Positions 33,873 to 45,500 of a stretch of DNA of 64,000 nt are shown here, one piece after another. Under the pieces are notes generated by a model. It was not told where the DNA came from and searched no databases. It worked only from the letters and a program-made list of their open reading frames with translations. The DNA is from Cyanoderma ruficeps. Taxonomy: Eukaryota; Chordata; Aves; Passeriformes; Timaliidae. The DNA lies in assembly GCA_008694505.1 (NCBI GenBank), contig VZDJ01000036.1, forward strand, positions 1 through 64,000. Direction: 5' to 3'. The translations under genes were made by a program, and so were the position numbers. The number at the start of each line of letters is the position of its first letter. Position 1 is the stretch's first letter.

Positions 33873-36324
33873 TCTGCTCTCTCCTTCGTGTTCCTATCCT
33901 GGTTGGTACCCAAAACTCCCATCCTGGAGGCAGTGAGAGCTGCAGAGGCCCTCACCTTGCATGACAGCACTCAGCTGCCCAACTATTCCAAAAGCAAGAT
34001 CTACTGCTAACATGTCCTATAATAGACCTTACCTCGAGAGAAAGCTGCTCTATCTTCTGAAATTCAGAGCCTGAAATGGGAAAACAAAACCCCAAAGGGG
34101 GAGATCCTCAGAGAACACACTTGCAAATTGCCAAGCTCTGAGGCTGTGGCAGCTGAAGCAACAGCTGTGGCACAGTGGTTTTGACAGAGGGAAAAGGATG
34201 CTGAGGTGCTGCAGAGCTGGGAAAATGAATGGGAAAGGGAAAGGTGAAAGGGAATGTACCACCCACGGTCATCTGTGGGGCAGGAGGGAGCCCCCGCTGG
34301 AGTCCTGCTGACTTGGGCATGCACCATAGGCCTCCCTTGTGCCTTTCTTCTAAGCTGGAGTGTGGAGGAGATAAATAAATAGCTTCCCTCTACAACCTGT
34401 AAGGGCTGAAGACAAACCTAACAGCAGCATGAGCACATCTGGGAGCTTGTGTTCTCAGAAACCAGGAGGGAAGACTCCAGACAAGCTTTTTTCCAAGGCC
34501 AGGCTCCTCCACTGACCCACATCTTGCTTTTAGTTATTTTTCTTATCCAAACTCCTGATCCACTGACTATCTTTCTTGTTCTGGCTAAAAATAAGTCAAA
34601 CATTTTCCTTTGTGTGCCTAAATAACCTATTGCTTTACACTTTTGCCTTCTGAAATTGTAGTTCAAAACTCCCTTTTAATTTTTTCCCCCTCCCATTCCC
34701 AGCTCTTTGTTCCCTCACACGTGGCACGCTGCTTCCTGCCCTCTTCTTTCTAACTGAGCTCAGATTAATTAACAAGCCATAGATGTTTCTTTATTAGAAT
34801 GCTAAACCCCTTCTTTCTCCACAAATTAAAACCAAGATGATAGATCTTTTCTTCTGGGTGGCGGTTGCAAAAATAGTACTCAATCTGCGTGGTGGATGGT
34901 AGGAACTTTAATACCTATTTAATGAATTGTTTTCATGTCAGACCGAGCAATGGTTAGGGTTTTTCTTTTGTGAGGTTGTTATTAATGAATGTGAAGGAGG
35001 ACTAGGAAGCTGCCAGTGAAACCAGATGTCAACTGCAGCCGTTCCAATGTACATGCTTAAAAAAATCAACCAAAATCCACCAGAACAAAAGGCCTTGCTG
35101 CAGAGAGCACAGACATACAAAACCAAGCTCATGAGCAAGTGAAATCACATCAACCTCTGCTTTACAGATAACAAGTGACAAGCCCTGGTGTCAGATCCAT
35201 CATCTGTTTCAGCCTCTTAGTGACTCCACAATGGTGACAGGACTCAGGACTGGAAACGCACAACCATGAACTGGCTGCCTGCCCACAAAAAATCCCAGTT
35301 GGCTCTGTCTCCTGGCATTCATAAGGCTATTAAAGCATTTCCCACTCACTGCTTACAGTATCCTGATAATTAGACACCCTGGGACAGTTGGAGGAGCTCT
35401 CTGCATCCTGCAGTTCCCACATCCAGCATCGTCAGTGTGCTCTGCATGCATATGGAGCCCACAAACACCCCTTTCAGATTTAGCAGAGACAGACAAAATT
35501 TCTCAGCAAAGCTTTGGCCGGAAATCACAAGCTCGCACTGAATTCTGTAACTCAGGGAGAGATTGATTTGAGTAAAAGAATATAAAAACTAAAAAATGTG
35601 TGTGGAGGACATACAGCTCCCCCCAAGCAGCTCCCCTAAAATCCAAGAGCTCTGTCCCAGCATTTTGCAGCACCAGTGCTCTTTCTAGAACTCTAGACTG
35701 GCACAACAACTTGCTGAGTCAGGTGTTAATGCTTCAGGCTTGACTCACACACAGTTTTAATCAAGTAACCTGCTCTCTGGAGCTCACAGAGAGCTCATTT
35801 AGAGAATAACATCAACAGCAAATTTGTCATCTTCAGAGGGGGCTGGAAGTTTTCCTCCCACTTCAACATCTCCCATCTTAAACTGCTCTCTGATGAAATT
35901 TCCTTATCCCTCACAAAGCTCATCAGGGTTTGCCTCTCCAAACCCTAATGCATGCTCCTAGCCCAGGGAGCACCTCCTGCCCTTTTCCCAGGGGTGGGAC
36001 CGTGCCATGGACAATCACAGCAGCAGGGCACAGACTGTCACCACTCACTTGCTGCCAGACCCCTCAGAGGGACTGGAAGAGGCAGGACATTGCTCCACAC
36101 ACTGCTGGTGTCACCCCTCTTACCCAGAGTCCAGTTATTTCTGTTTTAGATGGGGAGTACCCCTAAAGCCCCGCTGTTGAGTCTCTACATGTGGCACCAT
36201 CCAAGGAGGGGCTTCAGCAGCATTTGGTGGCAGATCTGGTAACACAGGCAGGACAAACCCCCCGGAGGGCTCAACGGAGATTCAGAACTAAACACAACTG
36301 AGGCTGGGGCTGCCCTGGATCCCT
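33873..36324. other. Unassigned non-coding stretch
   Basis: I see no gene, RNA or repeat. Open frames are at most 87 residues and unremarkable. Confidence 0.4.
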
Positions 36325-36460
36325 AGAAGGGATCCATCAGGTTGGACGGGGCTTGGAGCAACTGGGATAGTGTGAGGTGTCCCTGCCCATGGCAGGGGTG
36401 GAACTAAATGATCTTTAAGATTCCTTCCAAGCCAAATTAGTCTGTGATTCTATTATTCTC
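36325..36460 (+). mobile_element. CR1 LINE 3' tail, plus orientation
   Basis: The sense CR1 tail reads 'aggttggacggggcttggag', 'ggtgtccctgcccatggcag', 'aaatgatctttaagattcct', and ends 'ctgtgattctattattct'. Confidence 0.92.
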
Positions 36461-37504
36461 TAATGCTAGGCAAAGACAACTGGTGCATGTGAAACCCTCC
36501 AAGAGGCTCTGCTGTTTGCAGTGTGCACCAACAGCAGCACTGCTGCTGTCCCCTCCACTGGCCAAACACATTTGCAAAACAAGTACAATCCAGGGAGAAG
36601 TTGCAGAGGGGAAGGAGTGAAGAGAGCCAGGGGAAAAGACAAATTGTAGCAGTTGGAAATACTTAAAGTCACAAATTCTGGAAAGAAAAGAAAAAACCTG
36701 CCTCCTCTTCAGGATCCCATCCTTGAGTAGGAAAAACCCAAATGCTCTTAAATACTACTGCAGGGAACAAAGAAGGAATAAGAGCTGATAATCCTCCCTA
36801 ACCCTCACTGTGCTTTCAGCTCATGTCTACACAACACTGGGATCATCTATCACTTTCCAAAAATACTGCTCATTTCCTGTATTTCTGTAATTCTATCCCC
36901 TGGCATCAAACACCACCTTATGTCTTTGTTTCCTCATCTCAGATGGATGTACTTTCTTCCGACAACAATGTGCCATTCTCTAAAAAAGCCCCCCAGCCCC
37001 TGAGTTCAACTGCTATTGAATCTCTCTATCTCTGCTATAGCACAAGACTGCTTCGAAAGAGTGAGTCATTCAAATGATTTAAAGTCTTACACATTTCTGA
37101 AAAATTTAAAATGTGGTGTAGGAAGAGAAACAAAACCCCACTGCACCCAGAGGCAGAGAACAGCCCAGCTACCTGACATTCTGCAGCCCTTCTGCACAAC
37201 TCCTACAGTGCCAGCTTGCCTTCTGAGTTTGCAACAACCCCCGTGAACCCTCTCTTGTGGGCTGTCTCCTTTCCCCAGCCCTTTCCCACCTCTGCAGTCC
37301 TTGCTGTGGTGCTGAAGTTGCTGCCAATTTATACTGGCCTGCTCTGCACCAAGCAGCAGATGCTCCATGACTCATGCAGTGCTTGCAGACACAAGTTATC
37401 CATAACAGCACCCTAATTAACAATACCAAATGTCAGTGCTCCCATTCAAACATGGACATGTTCATGTGTATGACCATGCTAATTTGGGAAGCAGTGTCTA
37501 CTCC
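36461..37504. other. Unassigned non-coding stretch
   Basis: I see no gene or repeat. Small frames on both strands (at most 93 residues) show no domain. Confidence 0.4.
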
Positions 37505-37636
37505 CTTGGAGCATTCAAGGCCAGGTTGGATGGGACCTGGAGCAACCTGGTGTAGTGGAAGGTGTTTCTGCCCATGGCAGCGAGGGGATGAGATGAGACC
37601 CCTTCCAACCCAACCCATTCTGGGATTCTATGACAA
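37505..37636 (+). mobile_element. CR1 LINE 3' tail, plus orientation
   Basis: The sense CR1 tail reads 'ggagcattcaaggccaggtt', 'ggatgggacctggagcaacc', 'ggtgtttctgcccatggcag', 'ccccttccaacccaacccat', 'tctgggattctatgac'. Confidence 0.92.
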
Positions 37637-37809
37637 AAATACAAAGGGAAAGTAAGATATGCTGATTTTCACCTATGCTATGAAAGATTTTTATTGAATT
37701 TTGAGTGTCAGAAAGAGCCCGACATTCAGAAGAGTCAGGCAGCAACCTGGCCTAGAAAAAAGAGAAGGAAAAAATAATGAATGTGTTTGCACTGCTAAGA
37801 GCTAAATTA

Positions 37810-37827
37810 CACACACACACACACACA
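37810..37827. repeat. (AC)n microsatellite
   Basis: An uninterrupted run of nine AC dinucleotides. Confidence 0.95.
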
Positions 37828-38118
37828 GGCAAACAGAGTCCAGCTTTGAGATATGGTGTGGGTTGAACTATTCTGCACTGTGGTACACTTCCTGAACGGA
37901 ATTTTAAGTACTCACAAGCAGAGGTTTTCCACTTCACTCCAAAGCTTTACTTGTCACTGAAACGCCAGGGAATTTGGGGATTACACGCAAACCCCCAGCA
38001 TGAAGGAGAAAGGGAAGCCGGCCCTTTCCCGCGGCGACAAGGCGGGAGCTGCAGCAGGGCCGGGCCGGGCATTGGCGGGGTCCCTCCGGCTGCAGCGGGA
38101 CCGCGGGGCCCGGCCGCC

Positions 38119-38496
38119 CCCTGCCGGGCACAGCCCGCCGCTCGGCGAGCCCCGCTCGCTCCCTGCCGGGCACAGCCCGCCGCTCGGCGAGCCCCGCTCG
38201 CTCCCTGCCGGGCACAGCCCGCCGCACGGCGGGCCCCGCTCGCTCCCTGCCGGGCACAGCCAGCCCCACGGCGAGCCCCGCTCTCTCCCTGCCGGGCACA
38301 GCCAGCCCCACGGCGAGCCCCGCTCGCTCCCTGCCGGGCACAGCCCGCCGCACGGCGGGTCCCGCTCGCTCCCTGCCGGGCACAGCCCGCCGCACGGCGA
38401 GCCCCGCTCGCTCCCTGCCGGGCACAGCCAGCCCCACGGCGAGCCCCGCTCGCTCCCTGCCGGGCACAGCCCGCCGCTCGGCGAGCCCCGCTCTCT
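38119..38496. repeat. 42-bp CpG-rich minisatellite, 9 units
   Basis: Nine head-to-tail units of exactly 42 bp start at 38119, 38161, 38203, 38245, 38287, 38329, 38371, 38413 and 38455. Each begins 'ccctgccgggcacagcc' and ends 'ccccgctcgct' or 'ccccgctctct'. The variable core takes three main forms (cgccgctcggcgag, cgccgcacggcggg or gag, agccccacggcgag), arranged non-randomly along the array. Since 42 is divisible by three, every frame translates as a 14-residue repeat. This gives three overlapping open frames of 183-232 residues, which cannot all be genes. The array sits in a CpG-rich block (about 38.0-38.6 kb) about 0.9 kb beyond the TEDC2 stop codon. Confidence 0.96.
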
Positions 38497-38834
38497 CCCG
38501 CGCCTCCCTCCTTCCTTCCGGCATCAGAAACAATTAGCGATTACTGCGTGACCCCTCTGTGCCCGCTGGGGAACAGAGTACCGGGCAAGCAGCAGCGCAG
38601 GTTCTCAGGATTTCCGGATGCTGTGACCCATGATCCTGTGGCTATCTGATCAGTATGAACCATGTTTTATTCCCTGCTACACTGTCTGCATCCAGGAGCC
38701 TGCTGCCCTGAGGCAGTCAAGAATTTAGAGCTTGGTAGAGACAGCCCTGGAAGAAAAGCCAAAATCAGTCTCTGAAGCCTTCAAGGGGCTTTACAAAACC
38801 TCAGTTAACAGGTCAGGAAAGTGATATAGAACAA

Positions 38835-39242
38835 CGGAATCACAGACTAGTTTGGGTTGGAAGGGACCTTAAACACATCTCATTCCACCCCCTGCCATGC
38901 GCAGGGACACCTTCCACTATCCCGGGTTGCTCCAAGCCCATCCAACCCGGCCTTGCATGCTTCCAGGAATCCAGGGGCAGCCTGTGCCAGAGCCTCCCCA
39001 CCCTCCCAGGGAACAATTCCTTCCCAATATCCCATCTAACCCTGTTCTCTGGTACTGGGAAGCCATTCCTCCTTGTCCTGTCCCTCCAGCCCCCTGTCCA
39101 AAGTCTCTCTCCAGCTCTCATGAAGCCCCTTTAGGCACTGGAGAGGGCTCTAAGGTCTCCCTGAAGTCTTCTCTTCTTGGGGCTAAACACCCCCAGCTCT
39201 CCCAGCCTGGCTCCAGAGCAGAAGGGCTCCAGTCCTCCTGAT
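38835..39242 (-). mobile_element. CR1 LINE 3' region, minus orientation, next to the TEDC2 3' end
   Basis: The antisense CR1 reads 'cggaatcacagactagtttg', 'ggttggaagggaccttaaac', 'cgggttgctccaagcccatc', 'atctaaccctgttctctggt' and 'acccccagctctcccagcct'. It is followed by an A-rich run at 39246-39271 and lies about 100 bp beyond the TEDC2 poly(A) signal. Confidence 0.93.
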
Positions 39243-39343
39243 ACGAAAGAAAAAAAAAAAGAAAAAAAAAGAAGCCCATAACAGAAACAACCCCCTGGAA
39301 TTTAGGTCAATAAACAGGCAGAGTAAAGAAGTTCATAGAAAGA

Positions 39344-39349
39344 TTTATT
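39344..39349 (-). terminator. TEDC2: TEDC2 poly(A) signal AATAAA
   Basis: AATAAA on the minus strand lies 50 bases beyond the TEDC2 stop codon and is followed by T-rich sequence. It implies a very short 3' UTR. Confidence 0.8.
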
Positions 39350-39398
39350 GCTTAGAGCTGTCTTTGGCTCTGTGCAGGACTAGCAGGAGGCTCCCAGC

Positions 39399-39539
39399 TC
39401 AGTCCAGCTCGTCTCTCACCAGCACAGGGAAGCGCCGGCCCCCCTCACAGAGCTGGGTGTGGATGGCCCGCAGCAGCCCTGCAGAGCCCTCCAGGAATGG
39501 CCTGGGCTCCAGGACAGGCAGCAGTTCTGCCATCATCAC
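39399..39539 (-). CDS. TEDC2: TEDC2 coding exon 10 (last)
   Basis: The acceptor is CTGCCCAG|GT. It encodes VMMAELLPVLEPRPF through LCEGGRRFPVLVRDELD and a TGA at 39399-39401. The human C-terminus has the same MAELLPLV and LCEGG blocks and an RDE ending. Confidence 0.95.
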   Translation of the reverse strand: MMMAELLPVLEPRPFLEGSAGLLRAIHTQLCEGGRRFPVLVRDELD

Positions 39540-42500
39540 CTGGGCAGGAGCAAAGGAGACACTGTCACCAGAGCCAGCAGCACTCCACTGTTCCTTGAAG
39601 TGGCTGTATAACAAGTGAAATCTAATCAGAGCAGTATGACTAATAACAGGCTAATTGATTGATGGATAGCTTCTTTTGTCATATTTAATAAAGGCAGAGT
39701 GGTTCATTTTCTGCTCATGAGCTACTTCAGCAGCCACCCAGCATTTCCAGAGCAGTGAGACAAGTGGTATTGCTGCTGCCCCACTGCAGGGGAGGCCCAG
39801 CACTGGGATGAGATCAGCACCCTGCAAGAAACTGAAGCTGGTGCTGGTTCAGGAGCTCTGCAGCCACACAGTGAAGTGCTCACTCACCCAAGGGTAAAGT
39901 TCAGCCCTTCACTCAGAGCTGTTCCCATCACCTCCCAGTTATGCCAGAGGTGTAAGTGATGCCCAACTCCAGCCCAAAAAGGCTGCAGGGACTGTTCAAA
40001 CTGTCCAAAATTCCCTGGTCTGGCTGCTGCCCCCTTAGGCCTACGTTGGGATCTCAGCCCATGCTGTCAAACGACCCAGTGCAGCATCAGTATCAGCTCT
40101 GGGATTAGGACTGACAACTCAAGCACAGGTCACTTCAGTCACTGACAAAAACTGGTCTTTGGTCCCCCACTCTTGAATTAATGCTCAGACAGACACTTTG
40201 CCAGGGATTTTTATATTTTTTTCTTTTTTCATCTGGCATGAGGTTATGAAGTCTGAGCAGCCTGCACACCAAAACACACCCAGCCTGCTGCACGCTCTGC
40301 CTGCCCAGGAGAGAGGACAACTGCATGTGTCAGCCACCTCCCTAAAGGCTGCCAGGGCTCCAGGTGTGCTTGGACAACACTCCCAGGCATAGAGTGGGAT
40401 TCTTGGGCTGTCTGTACAGGCCCAGGAGTTGGACTTGTGATCCTTGTGGGTCTCTTCCAAATCAAGTTATTCTGTAATTTCATGATTGTTCCCTGGTGGA
40501 TACAGAGGAAGATCCAAAATCGAGTACAGGGTATCTACAGGAGGTTCCTTCTCCTGTTCTACACAAGTCTCTGCACAGGGACAGGGGAGCAGGACACAGC
40601 TGCTCATCTCTGGGAAGTCACTTTCTACAGACATGAAAGCTACCTAAGGGGAAAGTTGGCACACGAAGGAGTGCTGCACTGCTCCACTTCCATCCACCTG
40701 CTCTGCTCCTGATACCTAAGAAGAAACAGATCTTCACCATCAAAGACAGGCTAAGAGCTACCAGGAATTTCTATGATATTTGGCATTCCTCCATGGAAAG
40801 GCAGTGGAAAGGCTTGGCCCAGAAATAGGTACATCCTTTTGTGGGGTATTTATCTTGTTCTATGTCCACTTACTTCACCTGTGCCAAGAATTTCACTTAT
40901 CCTGCACACTCTGCACAGAGCTGCTTCACACCCTCAGGGCTCACCTGGCACAAAGCATCTCTTTGGGTACATGTGCAGAAGAAACTGAGTCAGCCAACAG
41001 AGCAGCAGGAATCAGCCTTTGGTCACCACTTCATTTTAGGCAGATAATAAAACCACAAACTCTTCATAATCCATAATTCAGGATTATGATCCTGAAATCC
41101 CATTTGAAGTCAGGTAACAATCTGTCTTCAGCCACAGGGCTGCAGCCAGTTACTAATAATGCCTCTCTGACTTACAAAAATGACTTTTCCAAATCCTCTA
41201 TCATTCAGGTCAATGACAAAGAATAGGTCAGAGGAGTAGATATGATTTCACAGATCTTCTCTGCCCTTTGCTGCTGGCTGAGAAGAACAAGTAATCCCTG
41301 TGTGGCAAACTCTCTGCTCAGGCTGCTGAAGAAGCTGACACCTCCTACCCTGTTCTTACAGTCTCAGAAGGGCAAAAGCAAGAATAGCAGCACAGTGGTT
41401 TGAGCTTTAAAAGGAAAGCAAGAGAGAACAGAGGAGTTCTCCTGCTGGAAGTCCCACAGGAGGGAATAAGGGAGTGGGTGCCCTAATAGGGCCATAAAGG
41501 TCTGATAAAAGGGGCATTGCCAACGAAATCCTCCACTGCCAAATTCTTTCAGAACAGATAAATAAAATCTTATCAGGAGAGGATCAGGCATGTAAGGGCC
41601 TCTGCTCTGGCCCTAACAACAACAACAAAAAGTCCCACTCTCCAACAAGGAGAACAAGGCATAAGCACAGAAACTTCACTGGGGGAACCTGCTATGCTGC
41701 TGCTGCCCATCAACACCTTGTACAGCAACTGCTGGCCCACAATTGTTCTTTTCTTTCCCTGCTCCAGGAGCACTGACACTTCTCCAGACTCACCTTTTGT
41801 AAGGCAATCTCTTGGTGCAACATTGACACTTGTAGCTTCAAGGCAAATAAGTTCCTCAGCTCCTGGAGACTGGAGTAATAGAGGAGAGGCACAGCCAGTA
41901 TGTCTGCAGTGTCACACGTCTGTCCCCTGGCAGGGACACAGGCTGGACAGCAGCTCCCCACGTCCCCAGTGCAGTCTGGGTGCAGCCTCAGCTGGGACTC
42001 CAGGGCTGCCAGGGTACAAGAAACAGCAGGAGACAAAACCATACAAGTTAAATCTGACCTTGCAGACATTACGATCTACTCACTGTTCCCAGAAACTAAT
42101 GACTGAAGACACTGTATTAATCAGGGTAAGTGCCTCACACATGGCACAATCAGGGCACCCTAAGCTGTGGCCTGTGTTGTCCCCTCCCCAGCCCTCTTGA
42201 ACTGCAGCTGCAGTTCAAAGCTCCAAGTCTCTCCTGAACACAGAGGGGTGGCACATAGGTACCACAGGTTTGTTTGCCACCAGAGAATTAAGTGCTCCAT
42301 TACCATAAAGATAATCAGGAGAAAAATAACCTTGGTCCAGCATCCTGCACACAGATGGCAAAGGGCCACGTTCACACCTGACCACAAACACAGCGACTGT
42401 CTCACCTGCTTGCAGCAGCTGCAGCTTCTGCAGGCACTGGGACACTGTAGTTTGCAAACCCTCCAAAGTCAGAAGGCTTTCATACTCTCCTTGCAGAGTG

Positions 42501-45500
42501 GGAGGGTCTACAAGAGAAGCAGAGAAAGGTGTGAGCACTGGAACCTTCCTCCCCAAACTGCTTCTAGAGTGGCCTTGGGTTCACCAGCATTCATTTCAGG
42601 CAGAGAATGTTCCTGTCCTTCATGTCCAGCACACACCAAGAACACAAAACATGCGGAGCTGGAGCCCAAATCATCCTTATTCCACCTTTGACCCTCCCAC
42701 TCCCATTTTTCCCTCCTTACCTGCAGGCTCAGCTTCCACATACTGCCTCAGACGGGAGGGGACGTCCTGGAGGCCCCTTAATTCCTCCTCTATCTCTGCA
42801 GGACTGGGGGTCAGCTTTGGGGAGCAAAACTCAAACAACAGCAGCTTAAGGAAGGTTCCACAGCACCAGCTCTGTGCAGCATCCCAAGCCCCAAGCTAGG
42901 CCAGCTGGGATCAGGGCAGAGGGGACCAGCCTGGGAAGTGGCACTGCAGGGGGGAAGTGAGGACAGCACAGCACAGCTGTGGAGGGCATGCTTGCCTGGT
43001 GGCCACCTTTGGCTGGATCAGAGGTTTTATAAGTGCTCAACAGCTGTACTGTGAAAAAACCCACTGCCTAGAGACCCAACTGGAATTGCTGTTTTTGGAG
43101 GCATAACTGTCTCCAGCTGGGAGCTCACTGCAGAGCAACTGCACCCTGTGCCTGCTAGGAAAGGATACAGTCATCTGGATCCTCTCCATAAAACGGGTCC
43201 TTGCAGCTGCTGCATCTGCACTCGTTTGGCACTGACGACATCTCTCCCATGCCCTGAAATTCCGAAGGGGCAGGAGGTGGAATTATGTTCCTATGTACCA
43301 GACAGTGCTCACACTGAGCTGTGACACACCAGTGTGGCATATCGGTGCTTTAATCACAAGTGTTTCCCTCCCCCCTCTCTCTCACAGGTTATTTACCAGC
43401 CATTCCCAACTCACTCCCACGGCTGCTATCAGATCAACAAGGACACCCTGCAGAAAGCATCAGACACTGCAAAACACCTGTGACTCTCCTTGTTTTGAGG
43501 GGAAGGATCAGAAGACAGACAGCACATTTCCATAAGCAGAATGTAAACTGCAGCACATCCCTCATTCTGTTGTATTGTCTGGCCTGTGTTTATACCCCAT
43601 AGGAAACAACAAATTTTCCCTTCCTTTCTTAGGAGTAAGTCATTTGCATCTCTGTACATTTATTCTGTTAGTAGAAGTGTACAAAAAAAAAAGCAGACAG
43701 GACAAACTCTCACCCAACTATTTCATATTCCAAACTTCTTCAAGATTCTTCTTTAATAATTTTTTTGCAGTGGACAAAGTGGTATGTTTGGCAAGCAGAA
43801 TGACAGCAGCATGTCAGGGATGGAAGACAGAGGTTTAAGGACAGGATCATGAGGAAGCTGGCCAGGACTTCACACCAGAGTCCACCAGTTTTTTAGATAA
43901 AGCACTGCACAAATAACAGCACTACCAGAGAGATGCATTTCACTCACAGAGTTCAACATCCTCAGGGATGCACAGTCCCCATAATATCCTTTCCTTAAGG
44001 ACTGTCTCCCAAAACCTGCCGCAGTAAGTGAGAGCCATCAGGAGGAAGCTTAAAATAGTTCTGCAGTGCCTGCCTAACTCAAGTGTGCATGTGTCTTCTC
44101 TTTAGCCTAATGGGTCTTTTAAATCATGTTAGAATCTGCAGATTTCAGAAATACATTATGCAAAGAAGTGGCAAGGTTAATGGAACAGGAAAGAACAGAA
44201 GTTCCCAGGCAAGATGCAAAACCTCTACCAGGATCTTTAGTGCAAAGGTTATTCTCAATCTGTTACTGAGTTGAAAGCAATAGTGAGAAGGATAAAATTA
44301 CACCAAAGTGATTAGAATGCTGAAAGGCTCAATTTAGAAGTGAAAATTAAGGGTATAAAGTCTTTAAAACTTGCAGAAGGGCAACTAACACACTGGTGTC
44401 TTATAAATGACAGTTTCCAAGAAGAGGAGGAATTCTTGAGGGCAGCAGAAGGGGCTATAGTTAGATTTAAGAAAGGGTTTATGCTTACTATCTGAACAAA
44501 GCACATAATGAGCAATCTGCTGAAGTATGGCAAGATTTCTCAGAGGAAATGTGGGAAACCCTTCCAGAAGCCTGGAGAACGGACTAGAGCATGCAAACCC
44601 CAACCACCTGCACCATCCCTGCAGTAACACTGTAGCTGGCTCTGTGTAAGGGTTCAGCAGCAGGAACCAGCCTCTAACACACACAGTTGTGGTGCTTCCA
44701 GCCTGCAAAGGCAGGGCAGGCATGGTTTGGGAAACTCCCGTTGGATAGAGTATACAGACACCCATCCCACAGGTTGTCCTGCCTTCCACAGATGTATGGC
44801 ACCAGCAGAGACTTCTGCTGCACCAAAGCCACGATTAAACATTCCAGGAACTTCACGACCCAGTGACTAACAGTAATTAGCACTCGGAAAACAAAAGTAG
44901 CACTAGTGGCTACAGTAACACAAGAAGACATCTTCAGCAGCAGCCTTGCAGTATGGGAGCTCTTCCTGCTCCCAGTTCAGGGCCCACACCCTGAGGGGTC
45001 CCTGCCTCCCCGGGGCACACAGAACAGCCACACCTGACCCCTCCTCACAGCACTGAACCTGAGGGTAGTCCTGGACTGAACTAGGCAGGCTGGTTTTACC
45101 TGGAGTTCCTGGAATAGGCTTTCCTGTAGGGAAGGGGGAGCTTCAGCTGGCATCTGTAAAATAGGAGAAGGATCAATCCTGGCAGCTGGAAAGCAATTAA
45201 CTGAGCCTTGCCTTCCAACAGGGAAAATGGTGTTTTGTCAAATCTGAAATTAATTTAGCTGCAATGGGAGATGTCAGGAGCTCTGGAGAATGGATCCACC
45301 ACTGTCTTCAGACTGTCCTCAAGGAAGGAAGATTAAGTTGCTCATTTGACTCTGCAGGCATCATGGAGCTGAGCTGGGAGAGCTGCTGCATCCTGCCACC
45401 AATCAGAGGCTCATCCAGGGTGGGCAGCTGGGAGCAAAGCCATGGTACAGCAGAGCACAGACATGGAAACACCTTCAGGGAAGCTGGGCTGCCATACCCC

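Noticed and set aside
37934..38649. 232-, 183- and 199-residue frames with 14-residue repeats
   Set aside because: They arise from the 42-bp array, whose length is divisible by three. Three overlapping repetitive frames with no unique domain are not credible genes.
42780..42805. Alternative TEDC2 exon 7 acceptor (CCCCCAG)
   Set aside because: It would shift the frame and lose the conserved SPAEIEEEL segment; the acceptor ten bases upstream keeps phase 0.
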